64,000 nucleotides of DNA, taken from NCBI GenBank assembly GCA_023410595.1, contig JAEYPO010000036.1, forward strand, positions 75,069 to 139,068. The letters run 5' to 3'. Below are positions 34,142 through 42,382 of this stretch, in pieces. A program made the translations under genes and the position numbers. The stretch's first letter is position 1. Each line of letters starts with the position of its first letter. This stretch comes from Bacillota bacterium. Lineage in GTDB: Bacteria > Bacillota > Clostridia > Christensenellales > SZUA-584. The notes beneath the pieces are model-generated. The model worked only from the letters and a program-made list of their open reading frames with translations, searched no databases and was not told where the DNA came from.

Positions 34142-35782
34142 TTAAAAATTGTTTCTGTCTCTGAAGCCCTTGCTTTTGCCTTTTACAGGCCCCCTGCGTA
34201 CGCCGCTCTTAAACGACGGAGTTCTGGGCCTGGGGCTCGAAGGTCTCGGGGCTGCCAATTTTGCGGCGGAGACCCTCGAAGGCGATTTGCCCTTTTTCCA
34301 GAGTATTATTATAGCGACGCCCACGCCGATAATGAGCACCAGCAGCACGCCCGCGAGTATAAACCATATAAGCAGCGGGTCGGATTTAGAGTCGGTGGGT
34401 TCGAGCGTCACCGCCGCGGCGTCTTCACTCGGATCGGTGGGAGAGGGCTCGATGGCATGTATCGTTATAGTTAAGGGGGCTATGTTCACGGTATACGGCT
34501 GGCCGTTCCTGTCCTTGAACGTCAGCGTGAAGTTATACGCCGTTGTAGCGCTTACGTCCACTGTCTTTTCGATGTTCTGATACGCGCCCGGTTCCATCTC
34601 AGATACGGAGAACACTTCACCCAGCGTTGGCTCCGTCACTTTTACTTCGCTTATCTTGAAATCCGAATTATTGGAAACGCGCCCCGAGAAATTCACTGTG
34701 CCCGCCGCAGTAAGCTCCTGCCTGTCCGCCTCGAGGCTGAGCACTACATTGGAGGAGAGCGCGCCCGGGTCTACCGGAAGCTGCACATTAAGCGAGGCCT
34801 TTACCGGCAGTACCTTATTCTTGTGATCTTTCACCGTAATGATGAATTCGACGAGCTGGGACTTATCGAACGTCATCTTGTAGGTCTGGTTAAAATCGTC
34901 CCCTCCGTTGAGCTTCGTGGTAGGAAAATCCATTTTCTGGCCGTTATACGTCACGTTAAGGTCGGTATACGGCACGTTGCCGTCGTTCCATATTCTCAGC
35001 GTCAGCGTGACCTCTTCGCCCGGCTGGGGCGTCGGCTTGTCGGCGGTAAGCGACGTATGTACGTTTCTTGACTCCAGCTCGAGCACGACGGGCTGCGCTA
35101 CGGTGAACGTCTGCGGCGTCCCAGAGTCCGCTGCGGTGTACGTTACCGTGGGCGCGATGGTTGCCGCCGTAGTTACAGTGTGCTTGTACGTTACGGCCTG
35201 CTTCTGGCCCGGAGCGAGCGAAAACGGCTGGTTGAGCGCCTTGCCTTTATTGAGCTGCGAGGCCTTTACTTCTATGTTTTCCAACGCGGCCTCGCCCTGA
35301 TTTTCAACGTTTATAGTGAACGTTACCACATCGCCGGGCTTGGCGAGCTTAAGGTCGGACGTTACGGTCGCGTTTATTTTGACTGTAAGCGTTTTGGTTA
35401 TATGAAAACTAGCAGTACCACCCTGCTGCCATTCTCCGGGTTTAGAAGCCGTTTGATACTCGGCGGCAAACGACACGTCTGTATTGAGCATGCTTTCAGA
35501 AACAGCAAAGCTCACGGGTATATTGCGGGATCCGTTTACGGCAAGTGGGGTTCCACCGCCAAAATCGGTCGTTCCGCCTACTTTAACTCGACAATCTGTA
35601 AAATCTTCTCCGGTGGTGTTAGTTATTTTTGCGGTTACATTTACAGTATCGCCCGCGTTAACGGTGGCTGACGATGCGCTGAGCGATATTTCTGCACCTT
35701 GCGCCAGCGCCGTTCCGCCTATGCCAGCCAGCATGGACAGCAGCAGCGCGGCTGTAATGAAAACGGATATATACTTTTTCAA
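34142..35782 (-). CDS. Surface protein with CARDB-like repeats and C-terminal anchor helix
   Basis: A 546-residue exported protein with a signal peptide (residues 1-27, cleavage near 'ALAQG'). At least four Ig-like/CARDB-type repeats (~100 residues each) follow, each opening with phrases such as 'VNAGDTVNVTAKITNTTGE', 'AKPGDVVTFTINVENQGE', 'PQPGEEVTLTLRIWNDGN' and 'LTAAGTVNFSGRVSNNSD'. A Thr/Pro-rich linker leads to a transmembrane helix (about 468-490) and a basic cytoplasmic tail rich in Pro, Ser, Arg and Lys. It is probably membrane-anchored at the cell surface, in adhesion or envelope structure. No catalytic motif is seen. Confidence 0.8.
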   Translation of the reverse strand: MKKYISVFITAALLLSMLAGIGGTALAQGAEISLSASSATVNAGDTVNVTAKITNTTGEDFTDCRVKVGGTTDFGGGTPLAVNGSRNIPVSFAVSESMLNTDVSFAAEYQTASKPGEWQQGGTASFHITKTLTVKINATVTSDLKLAKPGDVVTFTINVENQGEAALENIEVKASQLNKGKALNQPFSLAPGQKQAVTYKHTVTTAATIAPTVTYTAADSGTPQTFTVAQPVVLELESRNVHTSLTADKPTPQPGEEVTLTLRIWNDGNVPYTDLNVTYNGQKMDFPTTKLNGGDDFNQTYKMTFDKSQLVEFIITVKDHKNKVLPVKASLNVQLPVDPGALSSNVVLSLEADRQELTAAGTVNFSGRVSNNSDFKISEVKVTEPTLGEVFSVSEMEPGAYQNIEKTVDVSATTAYNFTLTFKDRNGQPYTVNIAPLTITIHAIEPSPTDPSEDAAAVTLEPTDSKSDPLLIWFILAGVLLVLIIGVGVAIIILWKKGKSPSRVSAAKLAAPRPSSPRPRTPSFKSGVRRGPVKGKSKGFRDRNNF

Positions 35783-35833
35783 AACGTTTTCCTCCTTGTA
35801 ACAGAAACGTATATGTTCTTAAGAATAGAATTT

Positions 35834-35862
35834 ATTCTATAGTAATAACCCCCAAAAGTCAA
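35834..35862 (-). promoter_or_regulatory. Promoter of the CARDB-like gene
   Basis: Reverse-strand TTGACT (35862-35857), 17-bp spacer, TAGAAT (35839-35834). A small inverted repeat AGAATA/TATTCT (35822-35838) overlaps the -10 element. Confidence 0.55.
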
Positions 35863-35907
35863 TTAAACCGAGATAAGTTTACATTTTTTACAACGGATGG
35901 CGGCAAA

Positions 35908-35937
35908 GAAAAAAGGCCGGTATAACGGCCTTTTTGA
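35908..35937. terminator. Bidirectional hairpin with flanking A/T runs
   Basis: AAAAAAGGCCG and CGGCCTTTTT around a GTATAA loop. A shorter version, AAAGGCCGGTACGGCCTTT, recurs at 36112-36130 on the other side of the repeat at 35959-36091. Confidence 0.55.
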
Positions 35938-35958
35938 GTGTCAAATACCCCCCCCATA

Positions 35959-36091
35959 TGTCATTCCGAACGCAAGTGACCGAAGGGACGGGAATCTTAA
36001 AACAAGCTTATTCCCTAAAGATTCAGTCCCTGCGGTCGTCCACTGCGTAGTCAGTCGCTTCGCTCCTTCAAGCAAAGCTGACGGAATGACA
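35959..36091. repeat. Palindrome-bounded dispersed repeat, copy 1
   Basis: Terminal inverted repeats TGTCATTCCG (35959-35968) and CGGAATGACA (36082-36091) enclose 133 bp including 'GGGAATCTTAAAA'. A shorter relative lies at 46300-46379. There is no coding capacity; this looks like a MITE-like or REP-type element. Confidence 0.65.
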
Positions 36092-36154
36092 AAAGGAACT
36101 TTTTCGACAGCCTGAAAGGCCGGTACGGCCTTTATGAGACTGTAAAAACATCAC

Positions 36155-36242
36155 CTTCACACAGCTTTTGACACTATTAGTTCGCTGTCTCTATAAGCTT
36201 CCCCTGTCAGGGGAAGCGGCGCGGAGCGTCAATAGTGTGAAG
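36155..36242. repeat. Nested palindromic repeat
   Basis: CTTCACAC (36155-36162) pairs with GTGTGAAG (36235-36242), and GACACTATT with AATAGTGT inside. At the centre a perfect palindromic arm GCTTCCCCTG/CAGGGGAAGC spans 36197-36217. The rest of the gap to 36422 is GC-rich with another small palindrome (CGAAC/GTTCG near 36352-36364). No gene is seen from 35783 to 36422. Confidence 0.6.
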
Positions 36243-36422
36243 AGGCAGAATTTCTGATTGTAAGCACCCTTCAGTCAAGCACTAGAGTGTAAGCCCGAGA
36301 TATGAGCTTTGCAATCCAGTGCCTGACATCTCCCCCGGACGGGGTCCCCGGCGAACAAAGTTCGTTGGGGCGGGTAAAGCGGAGCCGAGTTTGTCGAAAA
36401 GCCGGTAAAAACAACTTTCCTT

Positions 36423-37364
36423 CTACGGCATATAATAGAAGCTTTCGTCGGGGAGAGCGCCGCCCAGGGATTTTGGGTTGCTCTCAAACATGACGCTGAA
36501 ATAGTCGTCAAGCTGAGCCTTGCACGCCTCGCCCGAGGAAAACGATATGCCGCACCGCGGTATGGAAGAGGATGCTATCTCTTTGGAAGCGACGATGCCC
36601 GCCTCGGCTATGTCCGCCGCCGCGGCTTCCGAGTCGGAAACGACATAATCTACCGATGCGGAGTAATCCGCTATGAGCTTCTCCATGGCAGCCTTGTTTT
36701 GCGCAAAGTCCTTAGTGACTACAGTTACGCCCATCGGTATGCCCGCGTCCTCGCCGAATATGGCCTTCCATTCCTCGTTGACGTCAATTTTAACGGAGAC
36801 GTCGCTGTTTTTGGCGAGCACTGTGGAAACGAACGGCTCGGGCAGCAGCGCCAGCTTAACGTCTCCCGCGGCCATCGCGTTGGCAAGGTCGGCATGAGCG
36901 CCCATAAACTGTATGGTCACATCCTTTACGCCGTTTTCGTCAAGTATTCTCTGGAACACATATTCAGGAGTAGCTCCCTGTCCCGTGGCGTATATCGTCT
37001 TTCCCGCAAGGTCTGCGAGGCTTTCCACAGTATCCCCGTTTTCGAGTATATACAGCACGCCCATCGTGTTGACGGCTACCGTCTTTATGCCGCCGCCCGT
37101 CTTGTTGTATATTACTGCGGCGAGGTTGGAGGGTATGGTTGCGACCTGTACTTCGCCTCCGATTATCTTGGGGCTTATCTCGTCGGGGTTTGATAGCAGC
37201 GTAACGTCGTATGCCTCATCGGAAAACATCTTTATCATGCCCATGCCGGTGGGGCCGGAGAGCGTCGCGACGGCAACGGGAGCGTCGGAGGCGGCGGGCC
37301 CCGCGCACGCCGCGAATACAAGCGCCGTCATAAGCGCCAATGCGATAAGTAAAATCTTTTTCAT
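36423..37364 (-). CDS. ABC transporter substrate-binding lipoprotein (NMT1/SsuA-like)
   Basis: Begins at the ATG at 37364 (GGAAGGAA upstream), giving 313 residues with a lipoprotein signal ending 'LVFAACAG' near residue 20. The fold resembles periplasmic-binding type 2 proteins of the NMT1/THI5-SsuA group: 'ATLSGPTGMGMIKMF', 'GEVQVATIPSNLAAVIYNKTGGGIK' and 'LAGKTIYATGQGATPEYVFQRIL'. It should capture a small organic ligand outside the cell. No permease or ATPase gene adjoins it, so the importer must be encoded elsewhere. It follows the TM1266-like gene by about 95 bp. Confidence 0.85.
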   Translation of the reverse strand: MKKILLIALALMTALVFAACAGPAASDAPVAVATLSGPTGMGMIKMFSDEAYDVTLLSNPDEISPKIIGGEVQVATIPSNLAAVIYNKTGGGIKTVAVNTMGVLYILENGDTVESLADLAGKTIYATGQGATPEYVFQRILDENGVKDVTIQFMGAHADLANAMAAGDVKLALLPEPFVSTVLAKNSDVSVKIDVNEEWKAIFGEDAGIPMGVTVVTKDFAQNKAAMEKLIADYSASVDYVVSDSEAAAADIAEAGIVASKEIASSSIPRCGISFSSGEACKAQLDDYFSVMFESNPKSLGGALPDESFYYMP

Positions 37365-37459
37365 GTCAAATTCCTTCCCGAGCATTAAGCTCTAAATATT
37401 ATTTAACTTAAATTACAGACCAGCTTCAGGCCGCAAACTCTTATATAACAAGCTTGCGG

Positions 37460-37711
37460 CTATATTTCTTTTTTGGATATCGACGTTTTTACCTGAACGT
37501 CTTTAAGTGCGCCTATCCTGCCCGTGAGGCTGTTTATTTCGTCAAGCTCGCCCGCAAGCACTATGGTTATCACCGACGTGCCGTACTCGGGCATCGGCAG
37601 CCCCATGCGCCCTTTTACTATGCCTTTAAAGCTTGCGACGAGCGCGTTCAATTCGCCCTGGGCATGCTCTGGATTTTCGAGTATCGCGCTTATTACCGCT
37701 ATACGTTTCAT
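37460..37711 (-). CDS. TM1266-type iron-only hydrogenase system regulator
   Basis: Starts at the ATG at 37711, preceded by AAGGAGAAG, giving 83 residues; the nine codons upstream lack a site. The ferredoxin-fold, ACT/NikR-C-like protein ('MKRIAVISAILENPEHAQGEL', 'VKGRMGLPMPEYGTSVITIVLAG') matches the small TM1266 family linked to [FeFe]-hydrogenase maturation genes. No hydrogenase gene is nearby here. It shares direction with the substrate-binding protein gene downstream, with a hairpin GCCGCAA/TTGCGGC between them. Confidence 0.85.
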   Translation of the reverse strand: MKRIAVISAILENPEHAQGELNALVASFKGIVKGRMGLPMPEYGTSVITIVLAGELDEINSLTGRIGALKDVQVKTSISKKEI

Positions 37712-37736
37712 ATGACTTCTCCTTGACTTTCCAATC

Positions 37737-37760
37737 AAAAAACCCGCCTGAAAGGCGGGT
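37737..37760 (-). terminator. Reverse-strand terminator
   Basis: CCCGCCT and AGGCGGG form a stem, followed on the reverse strand by six U. It would end transcripts from the small membrane-protein gene at 38065-38280. From 37761 to 38064 I recognise no gene. Confidence 0.7.
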
Positions 37761-38064
37761 CGGAAAATCGCGAATAAAACTTACGCTATTTTACAACTGC
37801 CTTTCGATTGAGACGTTTCCGAAAAGCCTTAAGACTTTTTGGCCTATCTGCATCGTCAGCACAGGTCTATGTTTTTTAAGAATGGTGAAAGACGTATCTC
37901 GCACTCATCTTATGTGAATAATATCAAAAATAGCGGGTTATGGCAATAGCGTGACAGAAACTTTATTAAAATAAAATACTGCATAGATAAGCCAAACGCG
38001 AACCTATGCAGTACGCCGATTCCCCCAGCGCGCTGCCCGGGGAAGCTTATGGATTAATTTTCAG

Positions 38065-38280
38065 TTAACTTTTTGCTGGTTTCTTTCTGCCCGCTATCAG
38101 CAGTATGACGCCTAATATTGCAACTATTGCCCCTGCGATTATCCAGAACAATTCGGGATTTCCAAGAAACGCAAGGTTAGGCGTGCTTATTACGGGGGCG
38201 ATCAGGCTGGTAAACACTACGATGCCATAAATCAAGGAGATTGCGCCGACAGCGGTTAAGATAACACCAACAACCAACAT
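38065..38280 (-). CDS. Small two-helix membrane protein
   Basis: The ATG at 38280 follows AAGGAGGGT, giving 71 residues: two long hydrophobic helices (about 2-30 and 42-64) joined by a short loop and ended by the basic tail 'GRKKPAKS'. The helix boundaries and the positive C-terminus suggest both ends face the cytoplasm. I do not recognise the family. The open frame extends 46 codons further upstream but that part lacks a start signal. Confidence 0.7.
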   Translation of the reverse strand: MLVVGVILTAVGAISLIYGIVVFTSLIAPVISTPNLAFLGNPELFWIIAGAIVAILGVILLIAGRKKPAKS

Positions 38281-38454
38281 TGAATTACCCTCCTTATATT
38301 TATGTAGTGCCGTATAATAAAAGCATAGCACTATTATATAAGATACTATGTATAATGCAAATATAAATTCACATAACATAAAATTTAAGGATAAATAAGT
38401 AAGGAAATTACAAAGCATATAAATGCGCTAAAATCGTGCAAAACAGCCGCACTC

Positions 38455-38484
38455 TTTACAAATATATATTAAAGCCGTTATAAT
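38455..38484 (+). promoter_or_regulatory. Promoter of the ileS T-box transcript
   Basis: TTTACA (38455-38460) and perfect TATAAT (38479-38484), 18-bp spacer, just ahead of the T-box leader. Confidence 0.6.
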
Positions 38485-38489
38485 AGGAG

Positions 38490-38745
38490 ATAATTAAACA
38501 AAAGCCGTGACGCAGGGCACGGCTCAATCGCTTTGATTGGATAGCGAGCGGGGAAATGGTGAAAGCCCCGACATGCGGCGTTTGAGCTATCGCCTGCCAT
38601 GCCTCTTTGCCGAAATTGGCAGTAGGCGAAGACGGGAGCGCCCGTTACAGCGCGCTTAAAGATGCGGCTATAACGCCGTAATTTTGGGTGGTACCGTGAG
38701 AGATGCGTCTTGCCCCGATAGGGAAGGACGCTTATTTATTTTAAC
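38490..38745 (+). promoter_or_regulatory. T-box leader (isoleucine) of ileS
   Basis: The leader contains a stem I region beginning with the GCCGTG/CACGGC hairpin and a candidate specifier ATC (Ile) at 38589-38591 in 'GAGCTATCGCC'. The signature T-box sequence TTGGGTGGTACCGTGAG is at 38684-38700. A terminator stem follows: GCGTC with GGACGC around a CCCC-GATA-GGG core, then a T-rich stretch. Uncharged tRNA-Ile would stabilise the antiterminator and switch on ileS. The 38281-38489 stretch before it holds the promoter only. Confidence 0.9.
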
Positions 38746-38766
38746 GACGCATACTAGGAGAATCGC

Positions 38767-41700
38767 ATGCTTTACAAACAAGTGGACAAAAATTTGAATT
38801 TTAAGGACAGGGAGCTTGAAGTCCTTGAATTCTGGAAGCAAAACAAAATATTCGAAAAGACTGTTGATAAGAGCAAGGGGAAACCGCCTTACACGTTTTA
38901 CGACGGCCCGCCGACGGCCAACGGTAAGCCGCATATCGGCCATATACTGACGCGCTGTATTAAGGACCTTATACCCCGCTACAGGACGATGAGAGGGTAC
39001 GACGTACTGCGCAAGGCGGGCTGGGACACGCACGGCCTGCCGGTGGAGCTCGAGGTAGAAAAACTGCTGGGGCTCGACGGCAAGGACCAGATAGAAAAAT
39101 ACGGCGTGGAGCCGTTTATAGCCGAGTGCAAAAAGAGCGTCTGGAAGTACAAGGGCGAATGGGAGAGGATGTCCGACCGAGTGGGCTTCTGGGTGGACAT
39201 GGATCATCCTTATATAACATATGAGAACGATTACATCGAGTCGGTGTGGTGGTCGCTAAAGGAGATATACAAAAAAGGTCTGCTCTATAAAGGACACAAA
39301 GTCGTGCCTTACTGCCCGCGCTGCGGCACGGCGCTTTCGTCGCACGAGGTGGCGCAAGGCTACAAGGATGTAAAGGAAACGTCTATATTCGTAAAGTTCA
39401 AGGTAAAGGGCGAGGACGCTTACTTCATGGCGTGGACGACGACGCCCTGGACGCTGCCCTCGAACGTTGGGCTCTGCGTAAACGCCAAAGAAACGTACGC
39501 AAAAGTAAGCTTTAAGGGCGAGAACATAATAATGGCCAAGGCGCTTATACCAAGCGTGCTGGGCGAGGGTGCGCAGATAATCGAAGAATACAAGGGCAAG
39601 GACTTAGAATACAAGGAATATGAGCCGCTGTATAACTTCGGGGTGGAAGGCAAGGCGTGGTTTATAACAACGGACGACTACGTAACGCTCTCCGACGGGT
39701 CGGGCATCGTGCACATAGCGCCCGCATTCGGCGAGGACGACGCGAGAGTCGGCTCAAAATATAAGCTGCCTTTTGTGCAGATGGTAAACGAGCAGGGCAG
39801 GTTCAAGGAAGTAACGCCGTGGGCCGGAGTGTTCGTGAAAGACGCGGACAAGGATATAATAGAAGATCTTAAAAACCGCGGGCTGCTGTACGCCGAGAGG
39901 GAGTACGAACACAGCTACCCCTACTGCTGGCGGTGCGACACGCCTCTGCTTTATTACGCGCGCACGACGTGGTTCGTTAAGATGACCGCGGTCCGCGATT
40001 TGCTGATGAAGAACAACAGAGCCGTTGGATGGCTGCCCGAAAACATTAAGGAAGGCCGCATGGGCAATTTCCTGGAGAACGTCATAGACTGGGGGCTCTC
40101 CAGAGAACGTTACTGGGGCACTCCGCTTCCCGTCTGGGAATGCGGCTGCGGGCATTTTACCGTTGTGGGCTCGATAGAGGAGCTTAAAGAGAAGGGCAAT
40201 AATGTGCCTGATAATATTGAGCTGCACAAGCCGTTCATAGACAGAATAACGCTTAAGTGCGATAAGTGCGGCGGCGAGATGAAGCGCGTAAGCGAGGTAA
40301 TAGACTGCTGGTACGACTCGGGCTCCATGCCGTTCGCACAGTGGCACTATCCGTTTGAGAATAAGGAAGAGTTTGAAAAGCGCTTCCCGGCGGACTTCAT
40401 AAGCGAGGCCGTCGACCAGACGCGCGGGTGGTTTTACACGCTGCTCGCTATAAGCACCGTGGTGTTCGGCAGAAATCCGTTCGAGAACTGCATAGTCTTA
40501 GGACACGTGCAGGACAAGGACGGCCAAAAGATGAGCAAGCACAAGGGCAACGTAGTGGACCCGTGGGCTGTGCTCGATAAGCAGGGCGCGGATGCCGTGC
40601 GCTGGTACTTCTATTCGAGCAGCGCGCCGTGGCTGCCGAGCAGGTTTTACGAAGAGGCGGTTTCCGAAGCGCAGCGCAAATTTATGGGCACGCTGTGGAA
40701 TACATACGCGTTCTATATACTGTACGCCGACATAGACGACTTCGACCCGACGAAGCATAAGTATTCCGGGCTCAACGTCATGGACAAATGGATACTCTCC
40801 AGGCTTAATACGCTTATTAACAGCGTCACGGATTACCTTGACGAGTACAGGCTGACGGAGCCCGCGAGGGAGCTTGATAAGTTCGTGGACGATCTTTCCA
40901 ACTGGTATGTGCGCCGCTGCCGCGACCGCTTCTGGGCTTCAGGCATGGAGCAGGATAAAGTAGATGCGTTTATGACGCTGTATACGGTGCTGAGCACGCT
41001 GTGCACGCTGGCAGCGCCTTTTGTTCCGTTCATGACGGAGACGATGTATCAGAACCTCGTACGCAGCGTAGATAAAGCGGCGCCTGAGAGCGTGCACCTG
41101 TGCGAGTATCCTAAGGCGGATGCTTCGCTCATCGATAAGGCGCTCGAAGACAGCATGGGCAAGGTATTGGACGTCGTGGTGCTGGGGAGAAGCGCGCGCA
41201 ATACGGCGGGCATAAAGAACAGGCAGCCGATAGGCGCAATGTACGTTTCAGGCATAACGTCGCTGGAGGATATGTATATAGAGCTTATAGAAGGCGAGCT
41301 CAACATAAAGACCGTGACGCTGGGCGCAGACCTCTCGGAATTCATATCGTACAGCGTAAAGCCGCAGCTTAAGACGGTGGGGCCAAAATATGGAAAGCTT
41401 CTTAATGGCATACGCGTGCACCTTTCTGAAGCGGACGGCGCAGGCATAGTCGGCACGCTCAAATCTGACGGTGTATATAAGTTCTCAGTAAACGGAGAAG
41501 CGGTAGAGCTTTCGGAAGAAGATATGCTGATAGAGCCGACGCACCGCGAAGGGTACGTAGTGGAGAGCTACGGCGGAGTGGGCGTAATACTCGAAACGAC
41601 GCTGACGGAGGAGCTTATAGAAGAAGGCTTTGTGCGCGAGATGATAAGCAAGATACAGACGATGCGCAAGGAAGCGGGCTTTGAGGTGATGGACCATATA

Positions 41701-41868
41701 CGGCTCGGCGTTTCGGGCAACGACAGGCTTAAGGCTGTGGTTGGCCGCAACGCGGACGAGATAAAGCGCGAGGTGCTGGCCGACGATATTGCGGACTCGC
41801 TTTCCGGGTACGAGAAGCAGTGGGATATAAACGGCGAGAACGCGGCGCTGAGCGTCGAAAAGATGTGA
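38767..41868 (+). CDS. ileS: Isoleucyl-tRNA synthetase
   Basis: A 1033-residue class I synthetase. The HIGH motif is in 'PTANGKPHIGHIL' near residue 50, the CP1 editing domain spans about 190-390 (with 'TTPWTLPSN'), and the KMSKS-type loop is 'QKMSKHKGN' near 590. The C-terminal part is an anticodon-binding helix bundle followed by a DUF5915-like tail. Length and motifs ('GWDTHGLPVELEVEKLLG', 'CWRCDTPLLYYARTTWF') resemble the type 2 IleRS subgroup, which includes mupirocin-insensitive enzymes; that assignment is by memory of motifs only. Regulated by the T-box leader upstream. Confidence 0.96.
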   Translation: MLYKQVDKNLNFKDRELEVLEFWKQNKIFEKTVDKSKGKPPYTFYDGPPTANGKPHIGHILTRCIKDLIPRYRTMRGYDVLRKAGWDTHGLPVELEVEKLLGLDGKDQIEKYGVEPFIAECKKSVWKYKGEWERMSDRVGFWVDMDHPYITYENDYIESVWWSLKEIYKKGLLYKGHKVVPYCPRCGTALSSHEVAQGYKDVKETSIFVKFKVKGEDAYFMAWTTTPWTLPSNVGLCVNAKETYAKVSFKGENIIMAKALIPSVLGEGAQIIEEYKGKDLEYKEYEPLYNFGVEGKAWFITTDDYVTLSDGSGIVHIAPAFGEDDARVGSKYKLPFVQMVNEQGRFKEVTPWAGVFVKDADKDIIEDLKNRGLLYAEREYEHSYPYCWRCDTPLLYYARTTWFVKMTAVRDLLMKNNRAVGWLPENIKEGRMGNFLENVIDWGLSRERYWGTPLPVWECGCGHFTVVGSIEELKEKGNNVPDNIELHKPFIDRITLKCDKCGGEMKRVSEVIDCWYDSGSMPFAQWHYPFENKEEFEKRFPADFISEAVDQTRGWFYTLLAISTVVFGRNPFENCIVLGHVQDKDGQKMSKHKGNVVDPWAVLDKQGADAVRWYFYSSSAPWLPSRFYEEAVSEAQRKFMGTLWNTYAFYILYADIDDFDPTKHKYSGLNVMDKWILSRLNTLINSVTDYLDEYRLTEPARELDKFVDDLSNWYVRRCRDRFWASGMEQDKVDAFMTLYTVLSTLCTLAAPFVPFMTETMYQNLVRSVDKAAPESVHLCEYPKADASLIDKALEDSMGKVLDVVVLGRSARNTAGIKNRQPIGAMYVSGITSLEDMYIELIEGELNIKTVTLGADLSEFISYSVKPQLKTVGPKYGKLLNGIRVHLSEADGAGIVGTLKSDGVYKFSVNGEAVELSEEDMLIEPTHREGYVVESYGGVGVILETTLTEELIEEGFVREMISKIQTMRKEAGFEVMDHIRLGVSGNDRLKAVVGRNADEIKREVLADDIADSLSGYEKQWDINGENAALSVEKM

Positions 41869-41873
41869 TGTTA

Positions 41874-41902
41874 TAAAGCGGGTGGAAACACCCGCTTTTT
41901 TT
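41874..41902 (+). terminator. Terminator of ileS
   Basis: AAAGCGGGTG and CACCCGCTTT with a GAAA loop, followed by a T-run. Confidence 0.88.
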
Positions 41903-42010
41903 ACAGGGCACGTAAAGCCTAAAGCTTTATGGGCGATAATATGACAGGGTAGAATTTTTTACACATTTGTGATATGGTTATCAACAAGAAATGGATAACG
42001 GGAGGTGAGT

Positions 42011-42265
42011 ATGAAGAGCATTGCCGCTATATACTTCGCAATAACCCTTTTTATGGCTGTCGTTATTGCTTTTGGAACAATTGGGCTTAACGAGCTTCAG
42101 GTAATAAGTCCTGAAAAACAAGCACCTGCGGTGGCGCGTACGATGGTCGGCGAATCGGCCGGAACGTTTATAATAAGCGTTTTGGCGGACGGCGAGACGT
42201 ATGAAATAGTAACGGCGCGCACGGGCCGGGCGGGCCTTAGGGCTCAAGCTGAGCATAAGAGCTGA
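42011..42265 (+). CDS. Small exported or membrane-anchored protein of unknown function
   Basis: The ATG at 42011 follows GGAGGTGAG, giving 84 residues: an N-terminal hydrophobic helix (about 3-25) and a short extracytoplasmic region with basic residues towards the end. There is no recognisable domain. It precedes the tandem beta-propeller genes in the same direction by about 115 bp and could belong to the same surface system, but nothing proves it. Confidence 0.6.
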   Translation: MKSIAAIYFAITLFMAVVIAFGTIGLNELQVISPEKQAPAVARTMVGESAGTFIISVLADGETYEIVTARTGRAGLRAQAEHKS

Positions 42266-42382
42266 TACCGCCGCGGACTGCCGCAATCGGCATATGATAG
42301 TTTTAAGGTACGTGGTGGTTAATATATTATACTCTTAAAGCCGTGAGGCTTTTGGGGTAAGATGAATCGGGAAAGAGGAAAA

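Noticed and set aside
37790..37905. A 37-codon reverse frame starting GTG near 37900
   Set aside because: No convincing ribosome site, no known peptide family, and it lies in leader-like sequence.
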